Shown here in pieces: positions 23,340 through 34,084 of a stretch of DNA of 64,000 nt; positions within the stretch are counted from its first letter, which is position 1; every line of letters begins with the position of its first letter. The DNA is taken from NCBI GenBank assembly GCA_001600695.1, contig BCKQ01000002.1, positions 2,119,340 through 2,183,339 on the forward strand, read 5' to 3'. The stretch comes from Ascoidea asiatica. Taxonomy: Eukaryota; Ascomycota; Saccharomycetes; Ascoideales; Ascoideaceae. The notes under the pieces were generated by a model. The model saw only the letters and a program-made list of their open reading frames with translations, was not told where the DNA came from and did no database searches. Both the position numbers and the translations under genes were made by a program.

Positions 23340-23849
23340 ATGTGATTAGTAAAAGTAGATAATAATATATTATCTATCTTATTTTGAGATTTGTTCTACA
23401 TTTTTCCTGCATATTCTGTATTGTTTTTTATTTTACTACTTTATTTACTCTTCATGATGGTGTTTTTATTAAAAATTAAAAATCGTAATAAAATGTCGAC
23501 TCGACTTAATTTTTTTCTAGTTTTATGTGTTAAAAAAGTTTCATTTTCTCGAACAATCAGCAAGTTTTTACTTATCAATATTTGTTCTTTATGTATTTAG
23601 TAATGTACAAACCCTGTTTTTTAATTGAAAAAATATTTTTCTAGTATTGTATTATAGATTTGTTTCATCTTTTTGAATTATAATTGTTTTCCCCCATTAT
23701 TGACTGTGCAACATCCAGCATTCATATTTTATTGTATCCGAGTTCAAAAGTTCAACTGAAATTGAAAAATATTCCAATAAATTATTCGGATTTGAATAAA
23801 ATAATCAACTATACATCACAAAAGAACAAGAAAATATCGAATAACAATA
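23340..23849. other. Intergenic TIF3-like / TRM9
   Basis: The 510 bases between two plus-strand genes, T-rich at the left (3' flank). I see no gene or distinct element. Confidence 0.6.
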
Positions 23850-24662
23850 ATGAGTATCGAAGAAGAACAGATAAAATTAGAGCAGGTTGAAAATCCTGTA
23901 CAAAAAGAAAGCATTTATGTTCATGAAGTTTATAATGAAATAGCTCAACATTTCTCCAATACAAGATATAAACCATGGCCAATTGTAGAAAAGTTTCTTA
24001 CTGAGTTATCAAATGGGTCAGTTGGTTTGGATATTGGTTGTGGGAATGGTAAATATTTGAATATAAATAAAAATGTTTATGTATTAGGTTCTGATTTTTC
24101 AGAAAACTTGATCAAACTAGCATATAATAATCAATCAAAGGATTCGATAAATAATGAATCTATTATTGCCGATAATTTAAATTTACCTCATCATAATAAT
24201 TTTTTTGATTTTGCAATATCCATAGCAGTCATTCATCATTTTTCTACAGAAAAAAGAAGAATAGAAGCAATAGAAGTCATACTAAAAAAACTAAAAAAAA
24301 ATGGAAAAGCTTTGATATATTGTTGGGCTCTTGAACAGGAGAACTCTAGAAGAGGTTATAAGGAAGGAATGCCTCAAGATGTGTTGGTTCCATGGAAGCT
24401 TCAAAACAAAAAGGAAAAAAAAGTAAAAATAAAATCCAAATCCAAATCTAAATTCAAAAAGAGCACCAATCAAGAGCTTGAACCTGAACATAAACCTGAG
24501 CAAGAACCTAAACCTCCAGTTGTTGAAGAAGAAACCAAATTCAGATATTATCATTTATACAAAAAGGGAGAATTAATACAGAATGCTGTTGATGCTGGAG
24601 CTGAACTTCTTCAGTCTGGCTACGAGAGAGACAATTGGTGGGTGATCATAAAAAACAAGTGA
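23850..24662 (+). CDS. TRM9: tRNA (carboxymethyluridine34-O)-methyltransferase Trm9
   Basis: A 270-residue SAM-dependent methyltransferase from ATG 23850. The N terminus VHEVYNEIAQHFSNTRYKPWP is the signature of the Trm9/ALKBH8 family. The SAM-binding motif I is DIGCGNG at residues 61-67, followed by GSDFSE and SIAVIHHFSTEKRR. The end RYYHLYKKGEL...NWWVIIKNK is also family-typical. Trm9 with Trm112 completes mcm5U/mcm5s2U at wobble U34 of selected tRNAs in the cytoplasm. Length is close to the Saccharomyces protein (279). A Lys/Ser and Glu/Pro-rich insertion lies around residues 188-228 in a region that is variable in the family. The gene follows TIF3-like on the same strand and precedes NDUFAF7 by 160 bases. 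Confidence 0.94.
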   Translation: MSIEEEQIKLEQVENPVQKESIYVHEVYNEIAQHFSNTRYKPWPIVEKFLTELSNGSVGLDIGCGNGKYLNINKNVYVLGSDFSENLIKLAYNNQSKDSINNESIIADNLNLPHHNNFFDFAISIAVIHHFSTEKRRIEAIEVILKKLKKNGKALIYCWALEQENSRRGYKEGMPQDVLVPWKLQNKKEKKVKIKSKSKSKFKKSTNQELEPEHKPEQEPKPPVVEEETKFRYYHLYKKGELIQNAVDAGAELLQSGYERDNWWVIIKNK

Positions 24663-24822
24663 GGACTTGACCGATTCCGTAATGTTACTAATACTGCGCG
24701 CATCTTCTTAGACAGAACATTTAACTTTTATATATTTTTGTAGAAATATCTTGTAAAACGTAGGTGAAATAAACGATTAACTATACAAATAAAAGAATTA
24801 TTCACTTTAGTATTAATTGAAA

Positions 24823-26472
24823 ATGAATAGAATTGTATATAGAGCGACTGGGTTACCATCCTTTAGTATCAAAGCTGAAAGAGTATTAAAGCCTTGTCCT
24901 TTTTTTAATTCAACAATCTTCAAAGAAAATTTCAAATTCAAGAGAAATTTTTCAAGTAATTTAAAAAAAAAAATAGTGATTGTAAATGAAGACAAAACAA
25001 ATAAAACAAAAAGAAGAGATATCCCATTGAATAATTTAACAGACATTATAAGGGAAACAATAAATGCAACTGGTCCAATACCTTTAAGTTCATATATGAA
25101 AACATGTTTAACTCATCCAACTTTTGGTTATTACACTACAAAAAATCCATTAGGTTCAACTTCATCTTCTGATATCAATGATCCACTGAATCATAATAAA
25201 GGAATCACTCAATCAGATGGGGATTTTATAACTTCTCCTGAAATTTCTCAAATGTTTGGAGAAATGGTTGGTATTTGGTTTGTATCATTATGGCTAGCTC
25301 AAAAGAAGCCTAAAGAAATAAATTTCATAGAGTTTGGTCCTGGTAAAGGAACATTAATGTATGATATTATGAAGACATTCAATCAATTATCTTCTAAATT
25401 ATTCAAACAGCCGATAAATATAAATATAATATTAATTGAAGCATCACCAAAATTAAGAAATGATCAGTGGGCTAAATTGTCTAATAAAACTTTTGAATTA
25501 AAAGAAAATGAAGATAAAATTGGATATAAATCAAAAAGTAAGTGGGGAAATAATATAAGATGGTTAGAAACTGAAAAAGATTTGGATTTAGTTATAAGTA
25601 AGAGTCCTGATTCAAAAGTTGCAAATTACATAATTGCTCATGAATTTTTTGATGCATTACCAATTAAACAGTTTGAAAAAACAACTGAAGGTTGGAAAGA
25701 ATATCTTGTTGATTATTCTACTGAAGAAAAAATTGAAAAATTGAAAGTAAATAATAAAAATAAAGATAATAATGACATTGCTAATGACGAAGATAATAAC
25801 AAAGATAAAGATAAAGATAAATCGGATTTATTAAATGCTACTATATCAAAAACTGAAGAATTAATAAGTAGTAAAGATGATCAAATAAAATTAATTAAAG
25901 ATTATCCTTTTTATTTAACACTTGCACCAAAATCTACAGTTTCTTCAAAAATTGTTTCAACAAATGAAAGATTTAAAGATTCTTCAATAAACTCTAGAGT
26001 TGAAATTTCAGTTGAATCTTTAGATTATATTAAAAAAATGTCAGAAATTGGATCATTAAATTCATTAGGTGCAACTTTAATAATGGATTATGGCCCATCA
26101 AATACTTGTCCAGCGAATACTTTAAGAGGCATAAAGAATCATAAAATTTTATCACCATTTTATAAACCTGGAGAAGTTGATTTATCTGCAGATGTTGATT
26201 TTGATGGATTAAAAAGACACGTTTCTGAAAATGTAAAAGTTTTTGGACCTAGAGAACAAGGAGATTGGTTAAATGAATTAGGAATGGGATATAGAGCTGA
26301 CCAATTGATTAAATTGAGTAAAAGAAATGAAGATAAAGAATTCATAAAAAAAAGTTATCTTAGACTAGTAGAAAAAAGTGATGGTAATATGGGTAGTATT
26401 TATAAATTTATGGCATTATTACCAAAAGACTCAATTACTCCTGTAGGTTTTGGAGGATCTGTAGTTGAATAA
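24823..26472 (+). CDS. Mitochondrial protein arginine methyltransferase NDUFAF7/MidA family
   Basis: A 549-residue protein starting at ATG 24823. The frame is open slightly upstream but only from a TTG. The basic N terminus (MNRIVYRATGLPSFSIKAER) is compatible with a mitochondrial targeting sequence. Family motifs: TGPIPLSSYMKTCLTHPTFGYYT, GDFITSPEISQMFGEM, the SAM-binding EFGPGKGTLM at 170-179, ANYIIAHEFFDALPIKQF, and IMDYG near the C-terminal third. NDUFAF7 dimethylates an arginine of the 49-kDa subunit (NDUFS2) during early respiratory complex I assembly, so its presence suggests a yeast that has complex I. A Lys/Asp/Asn-rich insertion lies around residues 305-345. It converges on the Pom33-type gene with a 265-base gap. 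Confidence 0.9.
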   Translation: MNRIVYRATGLPSFSIKAERVLKPCPFFNSTIFKENFKFKRNFSSNLKKKIVIVNEDKTNKTKRRDIPLNNLTDIIRETINATGPIPLSSYMKTCLTHPTFGYYTTKNPLGSTSSSDINDPLNHNKGITQSDGDFITSPEISQMFGEMVGIWFVSLWLAQKKPKEINFIEFGPGKGTLMYDIMKTFNQLSSKLFKQPININIILIEASPKLRNDQWAKLSNKTFELKENEDKIGYKSKSKWGNNIRWLETEKDLDLVISKSPDSKVANYIIAHEFFDALPIKQFEKTTEGWKEYLVDYSTEEKIEKLKVNNKNKDNNDIANDEDNNKDKDKDKSDLLNATISKTEELISSKDDQIKLIKDYPFYLTLAPKSTVSSKIVSTNERFKDSSINSRVEISVESLDYIKKMSEIGSLNSLGATLIMDYGPSNTCPANTLRGIKNHKILSPFYKPGEVDLSADVDFDGLKRHVSENVKVFGPREQGDWLNELGMGYRADQLIKLSKRNEDKEFIKKSYLRLVEKSDGNMGSIYKFMALLPKDSITPVGFGGSVVE

Positions 26473-26657
26473 ATTTAGATAAAATTCAATTTTTCAAAAC
26501 TTTGTAAATACGCTCATTATTTTAGTTCAATTCAACGGAAGATAATTTAAAATAAAAATGTTTAAAGAAAACATCATTTAAAGATAGTTACTACAAAAAT
26601 CAAAATTTTGAATTTGTACATAGTAAATAGTAATAATTAAAGTCTTTTATTTTATTT

Positions 26658-26696
26658 TTTTTTTTTTTATTTTATTTTATTTTATTTTATTTTATT
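26658..26696. repeat. T-run and TTTTA microsatellite
   Basis: About six TTTTA units after a T run, in the gap between the convergent NDUFAF7 and Pom33-type genes. Probably slippage; it may lie in 3' UTRs. Confidence 0.85.
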
Positions 26697-26737
26697 TGGA
26701 TTTTTATTATTATTTTAATGAATATATAGTATATCAG

Positions 26738-28318
26738 TTACATAAAATCATTTGGATCCATTAAAATACATGAACCTGAATAATTATTAAGAGAATCATC
26801 ATCTTTTGTTGTAAAAGTTTTTCCTAAAAAGCTATTACTAAAATCAAAATTTGAGTTCAAACTTCTTTTGCGAGTCTTATTCACTGAGTACATTTTTCTT
26901 TTATTGATATTAGGATTATCATGATTCTTATTATTATTATTTAAATTACTATTGATATTTATATTATTATTGTTGTTGTTATCGTTTATATTATCATTAT
27001 CATTATCATTATCAATAGAATTAAGTGATAGTGATGTGAATGTATTATCAGGAATAGAAATTGAAGAATTATTTAGACAATTAGAAGTAGCATTTTGATG
27101 AATTGAATTGTCTTGATTAGTTTGATTGAATTGATTGGTTTGAATGTATTGATTAGTTTGATTATTTGAATTGGAATCATTAGTTAGATCATGATTTAAA
27201 GGGGAAGATAATTGATCTTTTAAAAAATCTTTTAATTTAAGCCAATTAAATAATATTATATTACTTTTACTGAAATAAGAAATAATTAAATAATCAATAA
27301 TATCAATAAATGAAATTAAAGAATATTTACTAACTTCAGAATTTTCAATTCTTAAAGAATAAATAATTGAATAAATTACAAAAGGATAAAAATTATAATT
27401 ATTTGAAATTGATGAAGAAGATAGTAAATTATTTGAATTATTATTATTATAAATATTGAAAGATTGCAAGAAAATAATTGGGAATAATAATAAATCAAAA
27501 TAAGCAGCTAATAATAATAATGGAGTTTCTAATAAATCAGTTAATGGAATTAAAATATTTAAAGAAATTGAATAATCAGTAAAAATTTCAGTTGATAAAT
27601 AATTAATTAAATTTAATAAAGAATATAAAAAAAAAGGTAAAATTTTAAAAATTGTAATTGGAGTAAATAACCAAAGAATTGAAAAACTTAATAATAAAGT
27701 ATTTTCGAATTTTAATAAATTTGATAATTTAAAAGGATATAATTGATTAATTTTATTATTAATTGAAATAAAAATAACTAATGAATAAGTTAAAATTGAA
27801 CCAAATATTGATAAATAATAAAAAAAATTTTTGTAGAAATTATTTTGATTAAAAAAAAATAAAATATAATTAATAGTACCAAATATGGTGATAAAATGAG
27901 AAAAAGACCAAATATATTTTAAAGATAAATTAATTTTTGGGAAAATTTGTTTTAAATTATATTTGATTAAATAATCAATTTTTTTAAAAGAATAATTAAA
28001 ATTTAATTGAAAATAATTATTTAAATAAATTTTAGTTGAATTTAATTGAAGGATTAGAAAATCATTTAAATTTTTATAATCTATATTGAATAAAGATGAA
28101 TATAGATAATCTGAGTTCAACTTATTATAAATATTTTGATTTAAATAATCTGTCAAAGAAATTGGATTATTTAAACTATTAAGTTTATTTATACTATTAA
28201 TATTGTTTATATTATTATTTAAATCATTTATATTATGATTTAATATATTCATATCATTCAAGTTATTTCCATTATTATTGATATTATTATTATTGATATT
28301 ATTATGATTGAAATCCAT
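26738..28318 (-). CDS. Pom33/Per33 (TMEM33/Tts1) family membrane protein
   Basis: A 526-residue protein from ATG 28318 (start MDFNHNN). The frame stays open upstream to 28411 but only from a TTG. After an Asn-rich N-terminal extension of about 100 residues come hydrophobic segments in the TMEM33 pattern: FSHFITIFGTINYILFFF, YYLSIFGSILTYSLVIFIS, LLLSFSILWLFTPITIFKIL-PFFLYSLLNLINYL, then LLAAYFDLLLFPIIFLQSF and YPFVIYSIIYSLRIENS. The spacing and the 'F..YS..LRY/RIENS' step resemble human TMEM33. Yeast members shape ER tubules and help nuclear pore biogenesis at the nuclear envelope. The C-terminal about 160 residues are Asn/Gln/Asp-rich and absent from the 279-residue Saccharomyces Pom33. The assignment rests on a visual motif match. 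Confidence 0.72.
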   Translation of the reverse strand: MDFNHNNINNNNINNNGNNLNDMNILNHNINDLNNNINNINSINKLNSLNNPISLTDYLNQNIYNKLNSDYLYSSLFNIDYKNLNDFLILQLNSTKIYLNNYFQLNFNYSFKKIDYLIKYNLKQIFPKINLSLKYIWSFSHFITIFGTINYILFFFNQNNFYKNFFYYLSIFGSILTYSLVIFISINNKINQLYPFKLSNLLKFENTLLLSFSILWLFTPITIFKILPFFLYSLLNLINYLSTEIFTDYSISLNILIPLTDLLETPLLLLAAYFDLLLFPIIFLQSFNIYNNNNSNNLLSSSSISNNYNFYPFVIYSIIYSLRIENSEVSKYSLISFIDIIDYLIISYFSKSNIILFNWLKLKDFLKDQLSSPLNHDLTNDSNSNNQTNQYIQTNQFNQTNQDNSIHQNATSNCLNNSSISIPDNTFTSLSLNSIDNDNDNDNINDNNNNNNININSNLNNNNKNHDNPNINKRKMYSVNKTRKRSLNSNFDFSNSFLGKTFTTKDDDSLNNYSGSCILMDPNDFM

Positions 28319-29358
28319 ATTATTTATTATCTCTTTTTTTTTAAAAAAAATATTTTTTATATTTGATAATGCAAAATTCGATAAGAAAACTAGCAAATTA
28401 AAAAGAAGCAAAGTTTAGAAAATTATAAATATGATTACAATTATTGAATTGAATATATCTTTCTTTTATCTCTTATATCTATCAAAGAGTAAATATCTGA
28501 TTATTATATACGAAGTTCATTTGAGATCAAGACTTTGATCAGTTTTCAAATAAAGGTATTTTCTTGAGATAATCATTTCAATAAGATTTAGAACCAAAAC
28601 CGGATGGATTTTACTAGGCAAAGGCAAAAACAGCAGAAGTTTCAGTCGATTCTCTCATGTTTCACAGGCAGCAAAAGAAGCAAAAGAAGCAAAAGAAGCA
28701 AAGTTGAGTAAAATAAAGAAATACAAAATAAATAAACAGAAAAGAAACAGAAATAAATCAAAAACAAGAAAACACCGCCAAAAAGCGCACCACAAACCCA
28801 AAACAGGCAAAGGTAAATAAACAAGAAGAAAAGACCCACAAACTTGGATTTACATTAGCGCATGACTGGAAATTTTAGATCCGCGTACGGAACTTGTGTG
28901 GAAACCCTGCCTTTTAGTTTTTTGTTATCCTTGTTAAGGAATTAAATTTCCGTTTATATCCGTAATTTGTTTCCGTGAAATTTTTATTTCTTGAGACCAG
29001 ATATGTGGATTCTACCTTTTAGTCCCGTGCCATGGCGACTATTTCGACTATTTCACACCTCCATCTTCGGTTGACGAATCGAGTGGAGTTTTCTTTCTGG
29101 GGAATATTTATTTATTTATCGCTGAACTGACTGACTTTGCCATGGTAAAGTTATTTTATCTGCGATGTATTTCTAATTCAAATGTTGAAGAAAATAAAAA
29201 TGATAATAAAAGAGATTGATTAAGGAACACAACTCGAAGAGACTATGTTGAATTGAGTTCAGTTCAGCTTATCAAATTATGAGACCCATTATCTTAAAAT
29301 CAATTATAGTTAATTTTTTCTCTTATTTAAAAAAAGTTAAATCAATATTAATATAAAA
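28319..29358. promoter_or_regulatory. Divergent upstream region, Pom33-type / serine O-acyltransferase
   Basis: A 1 kb region between divergent starts. It contains three tandem GCAAAAGAA units at about 28671-28697 and a patch of higher G+C at 28840-29140 with a cluster of TTTCCGT/TATCCGT elements at about 28947-28977. TGACT steps near 29128 (CTGACTGACTTT) resemble half sites of Gcn4-type bZIP factors, which would fit a sulfur amino-acid gene. No gene is seen. Confidence 0.35.
28671..28697. repeat. GCAAAAGAA tandem repeat
   Basis: Three perfect 9-base units in the divergent upstream region. Confidence 0.85.
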
Positions 29359-30996
29359 ATGAGAAATACATTAGGAGATTCTTTTATCATTTCAAAAATA
29401 ATGAATTCAAAGTTTAAAAATGTAATAAATCAAAGATTATTTATGTCTCAGGTGATTCCATCTAGAAAATTTAATACTTTACATTCAAAAAATGCAAAAA
29501 ATATAAATAATAATAATAGCAATAATAATAAAAGAACTAATGATAATATTTCAAATCAAATTTTTAATCATCAAATGGAATTTCCATGTTTAGATAAAAC
29601 TGATGAAAAAACGAAATCTTTAATTGATAATATTCCTGAACCTTCATATTCAAAAATTAAATCTGGTTATAAAATTTTTAATTCAAATATTCCACTTTTT
29701 TTAGATTATGGAAATTTATTAAAAACTTATAATATTGCTTATGAAACTTGGGGTAAATTAAATCATAATAATTCAAATGCAATTTTATTATTTACTGGTT
29801 TATCTGCTTCATCTCATGCAAAATCTCATAAAAATAATCTTAATAATGGTTGGTGGGAATCTTTTATTGGTCCAAATAAACCTTTAGATACAAATAAATT
29901 TTTTATAATTTGTACAAATGTTATTGGTGGTTGTTATGGTTCAACAGGTCCAAATTCTATAGATCCATTAACAAATGAAAGATTTGCAACTAAATTTCCA
30001 ATAATTTCAATTAATGATATTATTAGAGCTCAAAATAATTTAATTTTAAATCATTTAAAAATTGAAAAATTATTTGCAGTTATTGGTTCTTCAATGGGTG
30101 GTATGCAATCAATTGCTTATGCAAATGAATTTTCAAATCAAGTTAATAAAGTTATTTCAATTTCTGCTTGTGCAAGATCTCATCCATATTCAATAGCTAT
30201 GAGATTTACTCAAAGACAAGTTTTAATGAATGATCCAAATTGGAAAAGAGGTTATTATTATGATTCTATTTTTCCACATATTGGAATGAAATTAGCAAGA
30301 GAAATTGCAACTATAACTTATAGATCTGGTCCGGAATGGGAAGATAGATTTTCAAGAATTAGATTAAATTCAAATTTAAAACCTGCTTTATGTCCAGATT
30401 TTTTAATTGAAACTTATTTAGATCATCAAGGTGAAAAATTTTCTTTAGAATATGATCCAAATTCTTTATTATATATTTCAAAAGCAATGGATTTATTTGA
30501 TTTAGGTTTTAAAAATAATTTAAGAACTTTAAATTCAAGATTACAATCAAAAAATTTATATTATAATAATAAAATTTTAAATGATTTTGAAAAATTAGAA
30601 ATTGAAAAAAATTTAGAATTTAAAAATTATAAAAGAAATTTAAATGATAATTGTTATATTATACCAAAAGATCCAATTAAAGAAAATATTAAAAATGAAA
30701 TTAAATCAAATAAATTAAATAAAGAAGAATCTTTTAATGATTTAGTTAAAGGTATGTCAAATATTTCAAATCATGATTCTTTAATAATTGGGGTAAAATC
30801 TGATATTTTATTTCCAAGTTGGCAACAAAAAGAAATTTCTGAAGTTTTAAAATCTAATCAAATTTCAAAAAATAGAAATGATAATAATATCAATTATATT
30901 GAATTAGGTGAAGATATTAGTAAATATGGTCATGATACTTTCTTGTTAGATTTAGTTCATGTGGGTGGACCAATTGGAGAATTTTTAAATAGTTAA
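29359..30996 (+). CDS. Serine O-acetyl/succinyltransferase (CysA/Cys2 type), mitochondrial
   Basis: A 545-residue alpha/beta-hydrolase acyltransferase from ATG 29359. The first about 60 residues are Arg/Lys/Ser-rich and suggest a mitochondrial presequence. The catalytic triad can be placed: Ser245 in the nucleophile elbow GSSMGG, Asp482 in VKSDILFPSWQ and His525 in YGHDTFLLD. The segments GGCYGSTGPNSIDPLT, ACARSHPYSIAMRFTQRQVL and LAREIATITYRSGPEWEDRFSR fit the fungal CysA/Cys2 branch (serine O-acyltransferase for cysteine synthesis). Saccharomyces-type Met2 homoserine O-acetyltransferase reads differently here. A Lys/Asn-rich insertion lies around 395-465. The alternative is a homoserine O-acetyltransferase. 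Convergent with the acetyltransferase at 32339. Confidence 0.85.
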   Translation: MRNTLGDSFIISKIMNSKFKNVINQRLFMSQVIPSRKFNTLHSKNAKNINNNNSNNNKRTNDNISNQIFNHQMEFPCLDKTDEKTKSLIDNIPEPSYSKIKSGYKIFNSNIPLFLDYGNLLKTYNIAYETWGKLNHNNSNAILLFTGLSASSHAKSHKNNLNNGWWESFIGPNKPLDTNKFFIICTNVIGGCYGSTGPNSIDPLTNERFATKFPIISINDIIRAQNNLILNHLKIEKLFAVIGSSMGGMQSIAYANEFSNQVNKVISISACARSHPYSIAMRFTQRQVLMNDPNWKRGYYYDSIFPHIGMKLAREIATITYRSGPEWEDRFSRIRLNSNLKPALCPDFLIETYLDHQGEKFSLEYDPNSLLYISKAMDLFDLGFKNNLRTLNSRLQSKNLYYNNKILNDFEKLEIEKNLEFKNYKRNLNDNCYIIPKDPIKENIKNEIKSNKLNKEESFNDLVKGMSNISNHDSLIIGVKSDILFPSWQQKEISEVLKSNQISKNRNDNNINYIELGEDISKYGHDTFLLDLVHVGGPIGEFLNS

Positions 30997-32338
30997 AAAA
31001 AAAATTTTTTTGCTCTGTTATTGAAATTTTGAGAAAAGTAGTAGCAATTAGATGATGATCAATTTCTTGTTTTTTGGGTCTTCAAATGCTATAGAATATA
31101 CCTCTTCAACTTTACTTCAGGAAATCTTCAATGACTCAAAGCAACTTCGCAGCAAGCTTCCTTGCTGCTCATATCATTCAGTCTTTGGTATTATAATTAA
31201 TCAAATGTAAAACATGTAACGATAGCCAAAATGAAATAAAATAAAATAAATATCACAAATTCTTTTTAAAATCAACCTTTTTCTCTTCTTATTTCCGCAT
31301 TAACAAAAATTTTGCTTAAGTCCGAATTATAGTAAAACCAATTTTGGGGTAATTCTTTTTTTGCTATTTTTGGGTTACCCGTCGTGGTCCATGATAATTC
31401 CAATTTCGAATTTATTTTTTTGATTATTTGAAATTTGAATTGTTGGTTCTTTTAATTTTAATTCTTTTGATTTTATCTATTCACCGAAATATTTTCCAAT
31501 TGATTTGATAGAAGAATATAAAAGTGAAGAATGAATCTGGAGAAACATTAGCCTTTTAATCCTGATATTGTTTCTAAATATGGTATAATGCAATGTCTGT
31601 TTCATTAAACTCTCAATTTTCAAAATCTTTGTATTCCAACCGTGTGCAGCTTTTGAGTATCTAACCCTGTTGTGGAAACCATTGAAATACTTCCCCTTTT
31701 AACTGAACTTAAAATAATGCTCAAGTACTCAATTATTTACTGAAAAAAAAAAAAGAAATGTTCAATAAAATAAATATTTGTAATAAATAGAGTCAATTTG
31801 GGATGAAATGGTGGTTCCTATCCTATATTTTTTGCTTTACAAAAGCTCTTGACGAAAAACAACTTTTATCATTATTAAGAGAATTCAAACTACAGTATAT
31901 TTGTAAAAATAAATGAAAACAATTTGAGCCTTAAAAGTGAATGTATCATAAGACATAAATGAATAAATATGAGAAACTAAAAAAAAAAGACAAAAAGAAA
32001 ATGTGAGATATATGTAGAAAATTGAAATAAATTTAGTATAACAAAAATTTATAAAGAAAAAAAGTTAACCATAGATATAAAAAACTAGGAATAAAAGAAG
32101 AAAACTTAAACTAAAGAAAATGACAAAACATACTAAAAAATAAAGAATATGTATAGTTTAAAAAATATGCAATGATAGCAAAGAAATTTATCAATGAATG
32201 TTTGATATTTAAGGAGAGTTTGATTTTCATAATTCATTTGATAACTAAAAAAAGAAAAAAAGGATGGATTATAATAGATTATTGTTGAAAAGTAAGGATT
32301 GACAACCTAGTGAATAAATTATTAAATGGGTAAATAAT
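30997..32338. other. Intergenic between convergent genes
   Basis: 1.3 kb of A+T-rich DNA between two convergent genes. No credible gene. A slightly less A+T-rich portion lies at about 31060-31200 and around 31360-31400. A long A-rich stretch (31900-32200) precedes the 3' end of the minus-strand gene. Confidence 0.55.
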
Positions 32339-34084
32339 TTAATGACTTTCTTTATATTCTTCATTTGCCAATTTCACAAAATAATTTAACATTTCTTTGA
32401 AAGCAAAAAAAGCTGATTCAAATTCTTTAGAAAATTGTTTAATTGCAATACAAGAAATATTTATACCACCTAATTCTGTTGAAATTACACTAAGTCCAAA
32501 AAAGTAACTAATATAAGAACCAAAAGGTTGAGTAAATAATAAATCAAGAAGTTTTACTGGATCTTCAGTTTCTTCAAAACTTGAAGAGTCTGAATTTTTA
32601 ATATCATTAGAAGTTTCTGAAGTTTCAATTGATTCTAATCCTTTACCTTTTGAAAATTTGTCAGTATTATTATGATTTCCTAAAAACTTTGATGAACTTG
32701 GAGATTTTGTTTTTTGCGTACTGAAATCATTATATCCAAGATTTGATATTTGATATGTTGCACCTAATAAAACTTTATCTGTACTTAAATAATTTGTTGC
32801 TCCAATAGTTTGATAATGTTTTTTTTGATTTATATTTTTATGAATTCTATCATTGAAAAGTTTTATAAGTTTCCAATTTTCAACAACTGATAAATTGTTT
32901 TCATCTCTAAAATAATCATATGTTAATTCATCTAAATTTAATCTTGGATTTAAAATTTTGAAAAAAGCAGGAGAAGTAATTTGAACTCTAGAAACCATAA
33001 GTCCAAAATTTAAATCAAAAGGTTCATTACGTTTACCATATTTTTTAACAAAAGGTCTAAGATCTGCAGGAATCATAGTTGAAATATCATCACCTTTAGT
33101 TACTGGGGCATATGATAATAAACAAAGATATGTTAAGAATGGTGTTAATTTAACATTATGTTTTCTAATTAGATCAATAAGATTTCTTGAATCATGTCTA
33201 TTAAGATTGATATGTTTGTAAGTTGTATTTGGATCTACTGGATTTATTTTAGCTGAAATTTCTGGATTTGAATATATTTTACCACTTAATAATGGTTTAT
33301 AATCATCAAAAGTTTTTGGATTTTTTGTATCATAAATAAAATTTTTAGATCTAAATATAGTATTTTTTATAGATAATGGAACATAATGTTCATAAAGAAT
33401 TCTCATTAAAAGTGGTATTGAAGGTTTGATATTCATATGACTTTCAAAAGATTTTTCTATTTTACCTAATGAATGATCACTTGTTGCTTTTTTTAAACTG
33501 AATAAAACTTCTTGTTGTTGAACTTCTTTATTAAATTCTTGGGATTTTTGATCTTTAACAACTTCATTTAATACTCTATAAAAATTTTTATGAAAATTTC
33601 TAGCAGCTGCTCCATCAAACATACAATGATCACAATATAACATAACTTTTTTTTTATTGATCACAATAAGTTTCCATAAAGGCTCATCTTTTCTACCATG
33701 ATTAAGTCTACGATATTGAATATCACTCTCAAAAAAATTAACTATATCAACTTTTGGATCTTCTTTAAAAGAGCATACACTGTCAAAATTAATAATATCA
33801 ACAGGTTTAAAAAAATATGAAACTTTTTTTGGTTTATTTGAATTGTCAGAAGATAAACAACCTGGATCAGAATTGGATTTTGCAGGTTCAGAAAATACAT
33901 TGACAGATAATGTAGGAAATTCAGAAATTAATTTTCTTAAAACAGGAATTAAAATATCTTTGTTGAGGTTAATACCATAAGTACCAGTAATAGCAAAAGT
34001 TGTAAAAACGCTATATTGACTGGCTAATCTGAAGCATTCTTCAGTACCAGTAAGTTTTCTAGATAAGCATCCCACTAATGACAT
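32339..34084 (-). CDS. Alcohol/N-acetyltransferase of the ATF1/ATF2/SLI1 (AATase) family
   Basis: A 581-residue protein from ATG 34084. The acyltransferase signature HxxxDG is present as DHCMFDGAA, with His153 and Asp157. The family N terminus is also recognisable: RKLTGTEECFRLASQYSVFTTF, then a strand-rich region with LISEFPTLSVNVF. A further block, TMIPADLRPFVKK, lies about residues 340-350. These proteins transfer acetyl from acetyl-CoA to alcohols (ATF1/ATF2) or to amine groups of sphingoid-like compounds (SLI1). Which activity this one has cannot be told. The C-terminal part has a Ser/Asn/Lys-rich loop around 455-520. No signal peptide is seen. Upstream is a 5.7 kb gene-free region. Confidence 0.82.
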   Translation of the reverse strand: MSLVGCLSRKLTGTEECFRLASQYSVFTTFAITGTYGINLNKDILIPVLRKLISEFPTLSVNVFSEPAKSNSDPGCLSSDNSNKPKKVSYFFKPVDIINFDSVCSFKEDPKVDIVNFFESDIQYRRLNHGRKDEPLWKLIVINKKKVMLYCDHCMFDGAAARNFHKNFYRVLNEVVKDQKSQEFNKEVQQQEVLFSLKKATSDHSLGKIEKSFESHMNIKPSIPLLMRILYEHYVPLSIKNTIFRSKNFIYDTKNPKTFDDYKPLLSGKIYSNPEISAKINPVDPNTTYKHINLNRHDSRNLIDLIRKHNVKLTPFLTYLCLLSYAPVTKGDDISTMIPADLRPFVKKYGKRNEPFDLNFGLMVSRVQITSPAFFKILNPRLNLDELTYDYFRDENNLSVVENWKLIKLFNDRIHKNINQKKHYQTIGATNYLSTDKVLLGATYQISNLGYNDFSTQKTKSPSSSKFLGNHNNTDKFSKGKGLESIETSETSNDIKNSDSSSFEETEDPVKLLDLLFTQPFGSYISYFFGLSVISTELGGINISCIAIKQFSKEFESAFFAFKEMLNYFVKLANEEYKESH

